Origin: Novosphingobium profundi
GTDB taxonomy: Bacteria > Pseudomonadota > Alphaproteobacteria > Sphingomonadales > Sphingomonadaceae
NCBI RefSeq assembly: GCF_020524485.1
Contig: NZ_JAIVLF010000001.1
Coordinates: forward strand, 992,001 to 1,056,000
Length of the DNA stretch: 64,000 nt
Direction: 5' to 3'
The position numbers were made by a program, and so were the translations under genes. Positions 17,326 to 25,684 of this stretch are shown here, piece by piece. Below the pieces are notes generated by a model. The model saw only the letters and a list, made by a program, of their open reading frames with translations, searched no databases and was not told the DNA's origin. Every line of letters begins with the position of its first letter. Position 1 is the stretch's first letter.

Positions 17326-17994
17326 GTGAAGCTCATCATCGGAAACAAGAATTATTCCAGCTGGTCGCTGCGCGCCTGGCTGGCCTGCAAGCAGTCGGGG
17401 CTCCATTTCGAGGAGCTGACCGTGCCGATGCTGGGCGAGGACTGGCAGCACGTCCAGACAAGCTCCGAGGAACTCGCCCCCAGCCACGGCAAGGTCCCGA
17501 TCCTGTGGGACGGAGAGGCGGTGGTCTGGGACAGTCTCGCGATCATCGACTACCTCGCCGACAAGGTCGGGCGTGACCGGTTCTGGCCCAAGGACGAGGC
17601 CGCGCGCGCGATGGCGCGCTCGATGGTAGCCGAAATGCATTCGAGCTACCTGCCGCTGCGCCGCACCCTGCCGATGAACGTGCGCAAGCGCATTCCCGAT
17701 GCCCCGATGACCGACGAGGTGCGTGCCGACATCGTGCGTATCCTCACGCTATGGGCCGAGGCGCGCGCGCGCTTTGGCAAGGGCGGTCCGTTCCTCTTTG
17801 GCACCTTCGGGGCGGCCGACCTGATCTACGCACCCGTTGTCAGCCGTTTCCTGACCTACGGCATCGGCGTCCCAGGCTTCGCGCAGGCCTACATGCAGGC
17901 GGTGTGGGAGCACGACTGGATGCAGGCCTGGATCGCGGCCGCGGAGGCTGAGGAATGGGTCATCGAACAGTACGAGATCCCGGAGAAGTCATGA
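17326..17994 (+). CDS. glutathione S-transferase family protein
   Basis: 222 residues with a thioredoxin-like N-terminal domain (KLIIGNKNYSSWSLRAWLA, where the serines are candidate glutathione-activating residues; GKVPILWDG with the cis-proline; DSLAIIDYLAD) and an all-helical C-terminal domain. The YSSWSLR signature marks a common proteobacterial GST subgroup whose substrates are mostly unknown. GTG start. Its stop overlaps the start of the nuclease gene (ATGA). Confidence 0.9.
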   Translation: MKLIIGNKNYSSWSLRAWLACKQSGLHFEELTVPMLGEDWQHVQTSSEELAPSHGKVPILWDGEAVVWDSLAIIDYLADKVGRDRFWPKDEAARAMARSMVAEMHSSYLPLRRTLPMNVRKRIPDAPMTDEVRADIVRILTLWAEARARFGKGGPFLFGTFGAADLIYAPVVSRFLTYGIGVPGFAQAYMQAVWEHDWMQAWIAAAEAEEWVIEQYEIPEKS

Positions 17995-18857
17995 TGCGCC
18001 GTCTGCTCAGTCTCGTGGCGGGCCTTGCGGCCCTTGCAGGGGGCGCCCTTGCAAGCACGCCCGCGCTCGCCTGGGGCGCAATGGGTCACCGCACCGTCGG
18101 GGCCATTGCCTGGAAGAACGTGAAGCCGGCCACGCGCGCGGCGATGGCGCGCCTGCTCGCCCACCAGGGCGAAATGGATACGCCACGCTGTTCGATGAAG
18201 ACGCTGGAAGATGCCGCGGTCTGGCCCGATTGCATCAAGGGCGAGCGCTGGCGCTTTGCCTATGCCTCATCATGGCACTACCAGAACATCCCGATCTGTG
18301 AGCCGTTCGACTTCAAGGCGGCCTGCCGCGATGGCAACTGCGTCACTGCGCAGATCGCGCGGCAGGAAAAGCTTCTGGCCAACCGCAAGCTGGCGCCGGT
18401 CCTGCGCCTCGAAGCGCTGGCGTTCCTTGTCCATTTCGTGGGCGACGTGCACCAGCCCCTTCACGTGGGCGAGAACCATGACCTTGGCGGCAACCGCGTG
18501 AAGGCCGACTATGGCATTGCGCCGGGACGTAACCTCCACTCGATCTGGGACGGCGTGCTGGCCGAACGCGCGATCACCTCGGCGCGTCCTCCGCTGGTGC
18601 GCACCTACAGCGCCCGGGAGAAGGCCGAGCTCGCCACCGGCAAGACCGAGGACTGGGCGCGCGAAAGCTACGAGGTCTCGCGCGACTTCCTTTATCCCGC
18701 CGCCTTCGGGGGGACGCTGCCGTGCGAGACGAAGGAGGCTGGCAAGGTGGTCTGGGACAACGCGGCGATCGAAAAGGCGATTCCCATCGTCGACCGGCGA
18801 ATCGAGCAGGCGGGTCTGCGCCTCGCGAAGATGCTCGATGCCGCGCTGGCAGGCTGA
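17991..18857 (+). CDS. secreted S1/P1-type nuclease
   Basis: 288 residues. A signal peptide (MMRRLLSLVAGLAALAGGAL..TPALA) is cleaved just before Trp28, whose free amino end is a zinc ligand in this family (mature WGAMGHRTV). Other ligands lie in FVHFVGDVHQPLHVGENHDLGGN, giving the three-zinc site of S1/P1 nucleases, which cut single-stranded DNA and RNA and remove 3' phosphates. Expected periplasmic or secreted; a phosphate- or nucleotide-scavenging role is inference. The start overlaps the GST stop; GGAG lies upstream. Confidence 0.9.
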   Translation: MMRRLLSLVAGLAALAGGALASTPALAWGAMGHRTVGAIAWKNVKPATRAAMARLLAHQGEMDTPRCSMKTLEDAAVWPDCIKGERWRFAYASSWHYQNIPICEPFDFKAACRDGNCVTAQIARQEKLLANRKLAPVLRLEALAFLVHFVGDVHQPLHVGENHDLGGNRVKADYGIAPGRNLHSIWDGVLAERAITSARPPLVRTYSAREKAELATGKTEDWARESYEVSRDFLYPAAFGGTLPCETKEAGKVVWDNAAIEKAIPIVDRRIEQAGLRLAKMLDAALAG

Positions 18858-18994
18858 ACCGCAAGCGCTTGCCTAGGGGCTGACCCTGAGATCGCATGGG
18901 GGGAATCCCTCGCTAGAGCGTGGAACGGGACCTGTGCCTTGGAACTCTCCCCGCGCGGGCGTAGTCCGGTTCCATCCATGCGATGGAGGACAGG

Positions 18995-19429
18995 ATGCTG
19001 TACAGGAAGATCGTCGCCGCATTGGGCCTGGGCCTGCTGCTGGCCGGGGCCCCCGTGAGTGCGGACCCGCCGCCCCGTCACGACAATCGCCACGACAACC
19101 GTCACGATAATCGGCACGACAATCGTAACCGGCATGACAATCGTCACGATAACAAGCACCACAACAACAACCGCTACGATTCGCACGGGCGCTACCACGA
19201 GCCCCAGCGCATCACCCGCAATAGCCACGTCTGGCGCGGGTCGGACGGCCACTACCACTGCAAGCGCGACAACGGCACGACCGGACTTCTGGTCGGTGCG
19301 GGTCTGGGGGCACTTGCCGGTAACGCCCTTGCCGGAGGGCAGGACAAGACCATCGGCTCGCTCGTGGGCGGCGCGCTTGGCGGGGCCATCGGCCGTTCGA
19401 TCGACCGCGGCGACCTGAAGTGCCATTGA
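18995..19429 (+). CDS. glycine-zipper protein with a histidine-asparagine repeat
   Basis: 144 residues: signal peptide (residues 1-23, cut after PVSA), a hydrophilic repeat (HDNR repeated, residues 29-54, then HHNNNRYD), a short conserved HVWRGSDGHYHCKRDNG, and a glycine-zipper two-helix segment (GLLVGAGLGALAGNALAGG and LVGGALGGAIGRSID). Glycine-zipper 2TM domains sit in the outer membrane or periplasm. The His/Asp/Asn repeat could bind metal ions; that is inference. An ATG 12 bases upstream is in frame, but the start at 18995 has GGAGG in the right position. Confidence 0.7.
   Translation: MLYRKIVAALGLGLLLAGAPVSADPPPRHDNRHDNRHDNRHDNRNRHDNRHDNKHHNNNRYDSHGRYHEPQRITRNSHVWRGSDGHYHCKRDNGTTGLLVGAGLGALAGNALAGGQDKTIGSLVGGALGGAIGRSIDRGDLKCH
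19079..19156 (+). repeat. 12-bp tandem repeats encoding HDNR
   Basis: Within the glycine-zipper gene, six near-identical 12-bp units encode HDNR x4, then (after an NR interruption) HDNR and HDNK. Synonymous positions differ between copies (cac/cat, gac/gat, aat/aac, cgc/cgt/cgg), so the peptide repeat seems older than simple slippage or kept by selection. Confidence 0.8.
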
Positions 19430-19472
19430 TGGGATGACCAGGTCAGGCGGGCTGTCGTGCCCGTCGGAAGTG

Positions 19473-19507
19473 AAACGGCCCGGCAGGTATCCCTTGCCGG
19501 GCCGTTT
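19473..19507. terminator. bidirectional terminator between convergent genes
   Basis: A perfect 13-bp inverted repeat, AAACGGCCCGGCA (19473-19485) and TGCCGGGCCGTTT (19495-19507), with a 9-base loop, lies between the plus-strand glycine-zipper gene and the minus-strand PhzF gene. The A/T ends give a T-rich exit on both strands (GTTTCGCGTTT on plus, GTTTCACTT on minus). Confidence 0.8.
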
Positions 19508-19528
19508 CGCGTTTCCTGCCGGTGCCGG

Positions 19529-20410
19529 TCAGGCGTGGAGATGCCCGCTCGCGCAAGTGACGCAGTGCCCGCCAACCTCGACTGTCCCGTCCGCCGCGAC
19601 GCGAAGCGCGATCCGGCCCGCGCGTCCGACCCGGCTTCCCTGCGCCGCACTGTAGCGCGCCTCGTCCGGGCCGAGTTCACCCGCACGCTTGCGCACGACC
19701 GCGACCGCGCCGTTGCCGCTGCCGCAGACCGGGTCCTCGGGGATGCTGTCGGCGGGGCAGAACGAGCGGACCTCGATATCCGCCGGACCACCATCCGCAT
19801 GGAGGGCATAGACGCTGGTGCCGGTGGCCTTCACGCGGCGTTCGAAGGCCGCGCCGCGCGTGAGATCGGGCTCGAGCGCCAGGACGTCCTGCGCGCTTCT
19901 CAGCCGCGCCACGACCCAGACCGCGCCGACGTCCACGCGCACCGGTTCGAGGGCCCGGTCGACGGGGGCACCGAGATAGGCCTCAAGATCGGTGATGGCG
20001 GCCTCGCCGAGCGGGGTGACCTGGGCTTCGGGCAGAGTGAAGACAAGGCGGCGCGTGCCTTCGGCCTCTTCGATGCGGATCGGGACAAGCCCGCGCGCGC
20101 ATTCCTGGACAAGCCCCTCGGGGCCCGGCGTGACCCGGCCCGCCGCGATCATCGCGTGGGCGCTCCCCAGCGTCGGATGTCCGGCGAAAGGCAGCTCGCT
20201 GGCGGGCGTGAAGATGCGCAGGCGATAGTCGGCGCGCGGGTCGCTCGGCGGCAGCACGAAGGTCGTCTCGGACAGGTTCGTCCAGCGCGCGATGGTCTGC
20301 ATCTCGGCATCCGACAGGCCCTGGGCATCCAGGACAACGGCGACGGGGTTCCCCTGAAAGGGCACGTGGGAAAAGACATCGACGACCGTGTAGGCGCGTG
20401 GGAGAGGCAT
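19529..20410 (-). CDS. PhzF family isomerase/epimerase
   Basis: 293 residues with the double-domain diaminopimelate-epimerase-like fold of PhzF proteins: FSHVPFQGNPVAVVLDA at the start, catalytic glutamate in NLSETTFVLPP, the GHPTLGSAHA loop and the second-domain mirror PEDPVCGSGNGAVAV. Physiological substrates of most PhzF homologues are unknown; there are no phenazine genes nearby. The ATG at 20410 is chosen because the frame upstream overlaps the cupin gene in a different frame. It probably forms a transcript with the cupin gene 17 bp upstream. Confidence 0.88.
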   Translation of the reverse strand: MPLPRAYTVVDVFSHVPFQGNPVAVVLDAQGLSDAEMQTIARWTNLSETTFVLPPSDPRADYRLRIFTPASELPFAGHPTLGSAHAMIAAGRVTPGPEGLVQECARGLVPIRIEEAEGTRRLVFTLPEAQVTPLGEAAITDLEAYLGAPVDRALEPVRVDVGAVWVVARLRSAQDVLALEPDLTRGAAFERRVKATGTSVYALHADGGPADIEVRSFCPADSIPEDPVCGSGNGAVAVVRKRAGELGPDEARYSAAQGSRVGRAGRIALRVAADGTVEVGGHCVTCASGHLHA

Positions 20411-20427
20411 CAGGGAAGGTCCGTAGT

Positions 20428-20901
20428 TCAGGAGGTGGCAGAGGCGGGACGGGCACCGGGATAGGGCGTGCCGTCCTTGTGGACGAAGCCGCGCTCGTCC
20501 CACGCCATGTCGATATCGGAATAGCAGCCGCCGCGTTCCGGGCCAGCGCTGATCGCGACGAAAGTGCAGGGCGCATTGCTCTCGTTGATGAGGCAATGGC
20601 CATTGGGCGCGCCCGCGGGCCAGGCGCAGATGTCGCCGGCGCGCAGCAGGGTTCGCCCCTCGTCCTCGACCAGCACGGCTTCGCCCGCCAGCATCACGAG
20701 GAGTTCGTCCTGCCCTTCGTGCCAGTGGCGCTGGCTTGACCAGGCGCCGGGCTCAAGCGTGATATGGCTGGCGCCCATCTGGGTGAGGCCGCCGGGTTTT
20801 GCGAGCCGCGCCCACCAGCGTCCGGCCACGGCCGCGTCGAAAGGCGCAGGGTATCCGGTGGCGTTCGAGCGGGGCAGGGCGTCGAGATCGATGCGGGGCA
20901 T
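20428..20901 (-). CDS. cupin domain protein
   Basis: 157 residues holding one conserved cupin barrel: motif 1 RHWHEGQDELLVMLAGEA (two His and one Glu as metal ligands) and motif 2 around WPAGAPNGHCLINES (third His). No helix-turn-helix is attached. The family includes sugar isomerases, dioxygenases and binding proteins, and nothing here narrows it down. The PhzF gene follows 17 bp downstream on the same strand. It is divergent from dapE. Confidence 0.8.
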   Translation of the reverse strand: MPRIDLDALPRSNATGYPAPFDAAVAGRWWARLAKPGGLTQMGASHITLEPGAWSSQRHWHEGQDELLVMLAGEAVLVEDEGRTLLRAGDICAWPAGAPNGHCLINESNAPCTFVAISAGPERGGCYSDIDMAWDERGFVHKDGTPYPGARPASATS

Positions 20902-20961
20902 GGCGGTCTCTCCTCAAGAGGCTATGGTCAAGACGCAAGGGCTGTGCGATGGCGCATTCCT

Positions 20962-22107
20962 ATGTCCCAGACCCTGCCCCTTACCGCAAGCGCCCTTGAA
21001 CGGGCTGAAGCGCTGATCGCCTGCCCAAGTGTCACCCCGGCTACCGGCATGGTGTTCGACTGCCTGGAAGAGCAGCTGGCCCCGCTCGGCTTCGAGGTCC
21101 ACCGCTTCGTGGCGGGCGAGGCGCCCGACGGTCCGGTCGAGAACCTCTACGCGGTGCGCCGAGGCCCGGAAGGCAGTCGCCACTTTGGGTTTGCGGGCCA
21201 CGTTGATGTGGTCCCGCCGGGCGAGGGCTGGACCTCGGGCCCGTTCCTGCCGGAGCGGCGTGGCGAACTGCTCTATGGGCGCGGCGCGGTCGACATGAAG
21301 GGCTCGGTCGCCTCGATGATCGCGGCGGCCGCCGAGATACCGGTCGAGGCGGGCACGATCAGCTTCATCATCACCGGCGACGAGGAAGGCCCCGCGACCT
21401 ATGGCACGCGCGCGCTGATGGACTGGATGGCAGCCCATGGCGAGAAGCCGGACCTCATCCTCGTGGGCGAGCCGACTTCGGTGCATCGTCTGGGCGACAT
21501 GATGAAGATCGGCCGCCGGGGCTCGGTCAACATCTTCCTCTCGGTAGAGGGTGTGCAAGGCCACGTCGCCTACCCGCACCTTGCCGACAACCCGATCACC
21601 AAGCTGGTCGCGATGCTGGGCGAACTCGACGCGCTTGTGCTCGACGAGGGTACCGACTGGTTCCAGGCCTCGAACCTCGAGGTCACCGACCTCACCGTGG
21701 GCAATCCGGCGCACAATGTCATTCCCGCCAAGGCCGAGGCGCGCATTTCGATCCGCTTCAACGACCTGCACACAGGAGCCGAGCTGGGCGAACGGGTCAC
21801 CGCCATTGCCGAGAAGCACGGCGGCACTGCGCGGCCCGTCATCTCGGGCGAATCCTTTCTGACCCAGCCGGGGGAATTCTCCGACCTGCTGGCCGAGGCA
21901 ATCCGCGCCGAAACCGGGGTGGAGCCTGAACTTTCGACCGGGGGCGGCACCTCGGATGCGCGCTTCCTAAAGGACATCGCGCCTGTCATCGAGTTTGGCC
22001 TGTGCAACGCAACCATGCACAAGCGCGACGAGGCGGTGGCGATCGCGGACCTGGAAACGCTCGCGCGGATCTATGCCCGGGTAACTCAAGCGGCTCTGCG
22101 GGCTTGA
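20962..22107 (+). CDS. dapE: succinyl-diaminopimelate desuccinylase
   Basis: 381 residues of an M20-type two-zinc hydrolase that removes succinate from N-succinyl-LL-diaminopimelate in the lysine and peptidoglycan precursor pathway. Metal ligands and catalytic residues appear in GHVDVVPPGEGW, GRGAVDMKG, TGDEEGPATYGT, and the C-terminal GGGTSDARF; the C-terminal CNATMHKRDE is typical of DapE. The ATG at 20962 gives the family N-terminus (SQTLPLTASALERAEALI); the open frame extending upstream is antisense to the cupin gene. dapB and lysC lie elsewhere in this window. Confidence 0.95.
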   Translation: MSQTLPLTASALERAEALIACPSVTPATGMVFDCLEEQLAPLGFEVHRFVAGEAPDGPVENLYAVRRGPEGSRHFGFAGHVDVVPPGEGWTSGPFLPERRGELLYGRGAVDMKGSVASMIAAAAEIPVEAGTISFIITGDEEGPATYGTRALMDWMAAHGEKPDLILVGEPTSVHRLGDMMKIGRRGSVNIFLSVEGVQGHVAYPHLADNPITKLVAMLGELDALVLDEGTDWFQASNLEVTDLTVGNPAHNVIPAKAEARISIRFNDLHTGAELGERVTAIAEKHGGTARPVISGESFLTQPGEFSDLLAEAIRAETGVEPELSTGGGTSDARFLKDIAPVIEFGLCNATMHKRDEAVAIADLETLARIYARVTQAALRA

Positions 22108-22188
22108 AAAAACCGCTCGCACTTGCGAGCCTGATACGATGAGGGGCCGCCATCACGTGTGAGCCCGGGGGATAAGGGTTCTAAAGCG

Positions 22189-23427
22189 ATGGTGCGTTTC
22201 TGGTTCAAGGTGCCCCTGTGGCAGCGGGTGATTGCCGCGCTGGTGCTGGGCATCGCGGTCGGGATCTGGTGGGGGCCGGAGGCCGCCTCGATCAAGTGGA
22301 TCGGCGACTTCTTCATCAAGTCGGTGAAGATGCTGGTGGTTCCGCTCATCTTCTTCTCGCTGGTTTCAGGCGTCACCGCGATTGGCGACTTGCGCAAGCT
22401 GGGGGCGGTCGGTGGCCGCGCCATGCTGCTCTTCGTCGTAACCGGCCAGATCGCGGTGTGGATGGGCCTGTTCCTGGGCACCATGCTCAAGCCCGGCGAA
22501 GGCCTTGATACAAGCCGCCTGGAGCTGGGCACGGTTCCCCCGCCCAACGAGACCACGGCGGTCGACATGATCCTCTCGATGATCCCGGAAAGCCCGGTCA
22601 AGGTCATGGCCGACGCGCAGGTTCTCCCGCTCATCGTCTTTGCCATGCTGATTGGCGTGGGCATCCTCATGGCCAAGGAAGAGGGCCACCCGCTCATCAA
22701 GATCTTCGATGCAGGCTCGGTGGTCATGCAGAAGGTCACGATGATCGTGATGGAGCTGACCCCCTTCGGCGTCTTCGCGCTGATGGCCTGGGTGGCGGGC
22801 ACGCTGGGGCAGGACGCGCTTATCGCGCTGGCCAAGCTGGTCGGCCTCAATTACCTCGGCTGCATTCTCATCATCGTCGGTATCTACGGGGCGATGATCC
22901 ATTTCCTCGCCCGTCTGCCGGTGCATGACTTCTTCCGCGGCATCGTCGATGCCATGGCGGTCAGCTATTCCACCGCCTCCTCGAACGCGACGCTGCCGGT
23001 CACCATGCGCTGCACCGAGCGCAACCTGGGCGTCTCGAACGCGGTCGCGAGCTTCGTCGTGTCGCTGGGCGCCACGATCAACATGAACGGCACGGCGATG
23101 TACCTGGGGCTGGCGACGCTCTTCGGCGCGCAGGTCTTCGGGGTCGAGCTTGACTGGGGTGCCTACTTCCTGATCTCGATCCTCTCCACGCTGGGCGCAG
23201 TGGGGGCCGCGGGCATTCCGGGCGCTGGCCTTATCATGATGGCGCTGGTCTTTGGCGCGGTCGGCGTGCCGCTCGAGACCATCGCGCTGGTCGCGGGTGT
23301 CGACCGCATCATGGACATGATGCGCACGACCACCAACGTCTCGGGCGATGCGGCCGTGGCGACCACGGTCGCGGTGATGACCGGCGAGATCGACCGTGCG
23401 GAAATGATCAGCGCGGACGACGTCTGA
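22189..23427 (+). CDS. dicarboxylate/amino acid:cation symporter (DAACS family)
   Basis: 412 residues, eight transmembrane segments plus two re-entrant loops as in GltPh. Hallmarks: the serine-rich loop SYSTASSNATLPVT, the NMNGTAMY motif, GIPGAGLIMMALVF and the C-terminal DRIMDMMRTTTNVSGD that binds the substrate's carboxylates. It takes up glutamate, aspartate or C4-dicarboxylates with protons or sodium; which one is unclear. The ATG at 22189 is preferred over a GTG ten codons upstream. Confidence 0.93.
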   Translation: MVRFWFKVPLWQRVIAALVLGIAVGIWWGPEAASIKWIGDFFIKSVKMLVVPLIFFSLVSGVTAIGDLRKLGAVGGRAMLLFVVTGQIAVWMGLFLGTMLKPGEGLDTSRLELGTVPPPNETTAVDMILSMIPESPVKVMADAQVLPLIVFAMLIGVGILMAKEEGHPLIKIFDAGSVVMQKVTMIVMELTPFGVFALMAWVAGTLGQDALIALAKLVGLNYLGCILIIVGIYGAMIHFLARLPVHDFFRGIVDAMAVSYSTASSNATLPVTMRCTERNLGVSNAVASFVVSLGATINMNGTAMYLGLATLFGAQVFGVELDWGAYFLISILSTLGAVGAAGIPGAGLIMMALVFGAVGVPLETIALVAGVDRIMDMMRTTTNVSGDAAVATTVAVMTGEIDRAEMISADDV

Positions 23428-23432
23428 ACCGG

Positions 23433-23457
23433 CAGGGCAGGGCTTCAACCTGCCCTG
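23433..23457. terminator. hairpin between convergent genes
   Basis: CAGGGCAGG (23433-23441) and CCTGCCCTG (23449-23457) form a perfect 9-bp stem between the symporter (plus) and the lipoprotein gene (minus). No T-tract follows on either strand, so termination strength is uncertain. Confidence 0.5.
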
Positions 23458-23463
23458 TGCCTC

Positions 23464-23847
23464 CTACTTCTCGAGCTTGACCGGGACGAAGGGTGCAAGG
23501 CCGCAACCGCCTGCGCGCTGGAAGCCGTTTCCGATGCGCTGTAGCGGATAGATGATGTCGTTGCGGCACAGGCGCGTCAGTGACGTCTCGTAGGTGAAGG
23601 TGTCCGCCGCGCGCAGGCCCGAGCAGCGGTTGGGCAGCGTGACGCGCCACACGTTCCGGCGGCCCGCACTCAGGAAGTCGATGGTGTAGTCGTCGCGGAT
23701 CTCGGTCGTCGAGAAACTGTTGAGGGGGAGGCAGTCACGCGCCTCGCCAATCACTTCGGCAGCCGGTTCGGGCGGAGGTGCCGGGCGGGGCTCCCCTTGA
23801 GCGCAGGCTGCGAGGGCCAGCGGTGTGGCAAGTGGCAGAAGGCGCAT
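23464..23847 (-). CDS. small lipoprotein, DUF6491-like
   Basis: 127 residues. The start MRLLPLATPLALAACAQ is a lipoprotein signal with lipobox LAAC. The mature part, DCLPLNSFSTTEIRDDYTI, WRVTLPNRCSGLRA, FTYETSLTRLCRNDIIYPL, has the spacing of cysteines and hydrophobic strands that I associate with DUF6491; the family name is a tentative assignment. The ATG at 23847 has a GGAGG site 5 bases upstream; another in-frame ATG lies at 23877. The long open frame continuing upstream antisense of the channel gene is not coding. Confidence 0.65.
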   Translation of the reverse strand: MRLLPLATPLALAACAQGEPRPAPPPEPAAEVIGEARDCLPLNSFSTTEIRDDYTIDFLSAGRRNVWRVTLPNRCSGLRAADTFTYETSLTRLCRNDIIYPLQRIGNGFQRAGGCGLAPFVPVKLEK

Positions 23848-23945
23848 GAGGCCTCCGGTCGCGGCGTGAAATGGCATCGGTGCTCTCCCATGGCGTCTCG
23901 AATTTCGGTAACGAAGGGGCATCGTGCCATGTTCCAGGCGGCGTG

Positions 23946-24884
23946 TCAGCGCGAAGGCTCCGGCTCGGCCTCGGCGGGACGCGGCAGGCGCGCGCCGCAG
24001 GCGTGGCAATGGCGCGCGCGGGGCAGGTGCTCGGCCTCGCCGCAAGCGGTGCAGGGCGGGGCGGGCGAGAGGCCGATGGCCCCGCGCGTGGCCCGGTCGA
24101 GCGATTCCGGCCCACGTCCCCGGTGCAGCGCAATTTCGCTTGTGACGATACCGGTCGGCACCGCCAGCGTGCCCCAGCCCAGCAGCATCATCAGCGCGGT
24201 CACGAACCGGCCCACGGGTGTTTGTGGGATGATGTCGCCATAGCCGACCGTCGTCATCGTGGTGATCGCCCAGTAGATCGAGACGGGGATCGAGGTGAAG
24301 CCGTGGGTGGGGCCCTCGATCACGTACATGAGCGAGCCGAGCACGACGACGATGAGTACGACCGAGGCGAGGAAGACCGCGATCTTGCGGCGGCTGGCGG
24401 CGAGCGCGATGGCGAGTTGCTGGTACTCGGTGATGTAGGCGGTGAGCTTGAAGACACGAAAGATGCGCAGGAGCCGCAGCACTCGCACGTCGATCAGGAC
24501 ATGGATCGCCGGGAACAGCAGCGCGAGATAGGTGGGCACCACCGCCAGCAGGTCGATGATGCCATAGAAACTCTTCGCGTAGCGCCAGGGCTGGCGCAGG
24601 CACACGATGCGCAGCGCGTACTCGGCGGTGAACAGCGCGGTGAAGCCCCATTCGGCGAAGAGGAACACGCGCGCCCAGCGGGCGTGGAGGCGGGGTATCG
24701 AATCGGCGAAGACGACACAGACGGACAGCAGAATCGCGGCGATCACGACCTTGTCGAAGAGGCGGCCCGCAGGCGTCTCCGCCTCGAAGGCAATACGGTA
24801 GATCCGCGCGCGCCAACCCGGCGGCGGGCCGCCCCAGAGTGGGCGGGCCCGTGTTTCGTGCTCGGAAGTCTGCGCGTCGGCCAT
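23946..24884 (-). CDS. voltage-gated-type potassium channel with C-terminal zinc-ribbon-like tail
   Basis: 312 residues: six transmembrane segments with a clear voltage-sensor S4 (VRVLRLLRIFRVFKL, arginine every third position), the pore helix and selectivity filter TTMTTVGYGD, then S6. After the membrane part, residues about 285-303 carry CTACGEAEHLPRARHCHACG, a CxxC plus CxxC arrangement that resembles a zinc ribbon. The ATG at 24884 has AGGAGG upstream. It conducts K+ across the inner membrane; the gating signal is unknown. A second channel-like gene lies just beyond nth. Confidence 0.85.
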   Translation of the reverse strand: MADAQTSEHETRARPLWGGPPPGWRARIYRIAFEAETPAGRLFDKVVIAAILLSVCVVFADSIPRLHARWARVFLFAEWGFTALFTAEYALRIVCLRQPWRYAKSFYGIIDLLAVVPTYLALLFPAIHVLIDVRVLRLLRIFRVFKLTAYITEYQQLAIALAASRRKIAVFLASVVLIVVVLGSLMYVIEGPTHGFTSIPVSIYWAITTMTTVGYGDIIPQTPVGRFVTALMMLLGWGTLAVPTGIVTSEIALHRGRGPESLDRATRGAIGLSPAPPCTACGEAEHLPRARHCHACGARLPRPAEAEPEPSR

Positions 24885-24973
24885 GCCCCCTCCTGGCTGC
24901 TTTGCGTGGTCTCTCAAGGACCTAGCCTAAACGCATGGAGGCTGCCTTGACCAGACGCAAGCCAAGCGGTGGT

Positions 24974-25684
24974 TCAGCCCTTGGCGGCAGGCTTGCGCAC
25001 CGCTGCCTTGCGTGCGGCGGGCTTCCTGGCAGGAGCGGGCTTGGCGCCTTTCTCCAGCACCTTCGCCTTGAAGCCACACAGGTCCACGACCGGACAGCGC
25101 CAGCATTCGGGCGTGCGCGCCTTGCAGATGTAACGCCCGTGCAGGATCATCCAGTGGTGCGAGCCGACCCGGAAAGGGTGGGGCACCTTCTTCTCCAGCC
25201 CCTTCTCGACCGCGAGCGGGGTCTTGCCCTTGGCCATGCCGGTGCGGTTGGCGACGCGGAAGATATGGGTGTCGACCGCGAAGGTTTCGGCTCCGAAGGC
25301 GCAGTTGAGGACGACATTGGCGGTCTTGCGCCCGACGCCGGGCAGTTCGACAAGCGCATCGCGGTCGGCAGGGACTTCGCCGCCATGCCTCTCGACCAGC
25401 ATCTGCGAGAGCGCGATCACGTTCTTCGCCTTGGAATTGAACAGGCCAATGGTCTTGATGTGCTCCTTCAGCCCCTCTTCGCCCAGGGCTACCATTTCGG
25501 CCGGGGTCTTTACCTCCTGAAAGAGTTGGCGCGTGGCCTTGTTGACGCCCACGTCGGTCGACTGCGCGGAAAGCGTCACGGCGACGAGGAGCTGGTAGAC
25601 GTTGCCGAATTCCAGCTCGGTCACCGGATCGGGATTGAGCTCGGCGAGGCGGCGGAAGAATTCGAAGATATCGTCTTTTTTCAC
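24974..25684 (-). CDS. nth: endonuclease III (DNA glycosylase/AP lyase)
   Basis: 236 residues. Base-excision-repair enzyme that removes oxidised pyrimidines. Visible: the helix-hairpin-helix LPGVGRKTANVVL with the catalytic Lys, the catalytic Asp in FAVDTHIFRV, and the iron-sulfur cluster cysteines CKARTPECWRCPVVDLC (C-x6-C-x2-C-x5-C). After the cluster there is an extra 25-residue Lys/Ala/Pro tail (KPAPARKPAARKAAVRKPAA), probably for nonspecific DNA contact. The GTG start overlaps the stop of the upstream channel gene, so translation is likely coupled. Confidence 0.95.
   Translation of the reverse strand: MKKDDIFEFFRRLAELNPDPVTELEFGNVYQLLVAVTLSAQSTDVGVNKATRQLFQEVKTPAEMVALGEEGLKEHIKTIGLFNSKAKNVIALSQMLVERHGGEVPADRDALVELPGVGRKTANVVLNCAFGAETFAVDTHIFRVANRTGMAKGKTPLAVEKGLEKKVPHPFRVGSHHWMILHGRYICKARTPECWRCPVVDLCGFKAKVLEKGAKPAPARKPAARKAAVRKPAAKG

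Noticed and set aside
23848..24816. Long N-terminal extension of the minus-strand lipoprotein gene
   Set aside because: It overlaps the channel gene in another frame; the lipoprotein signal and GGAGG fix the start near 23847.
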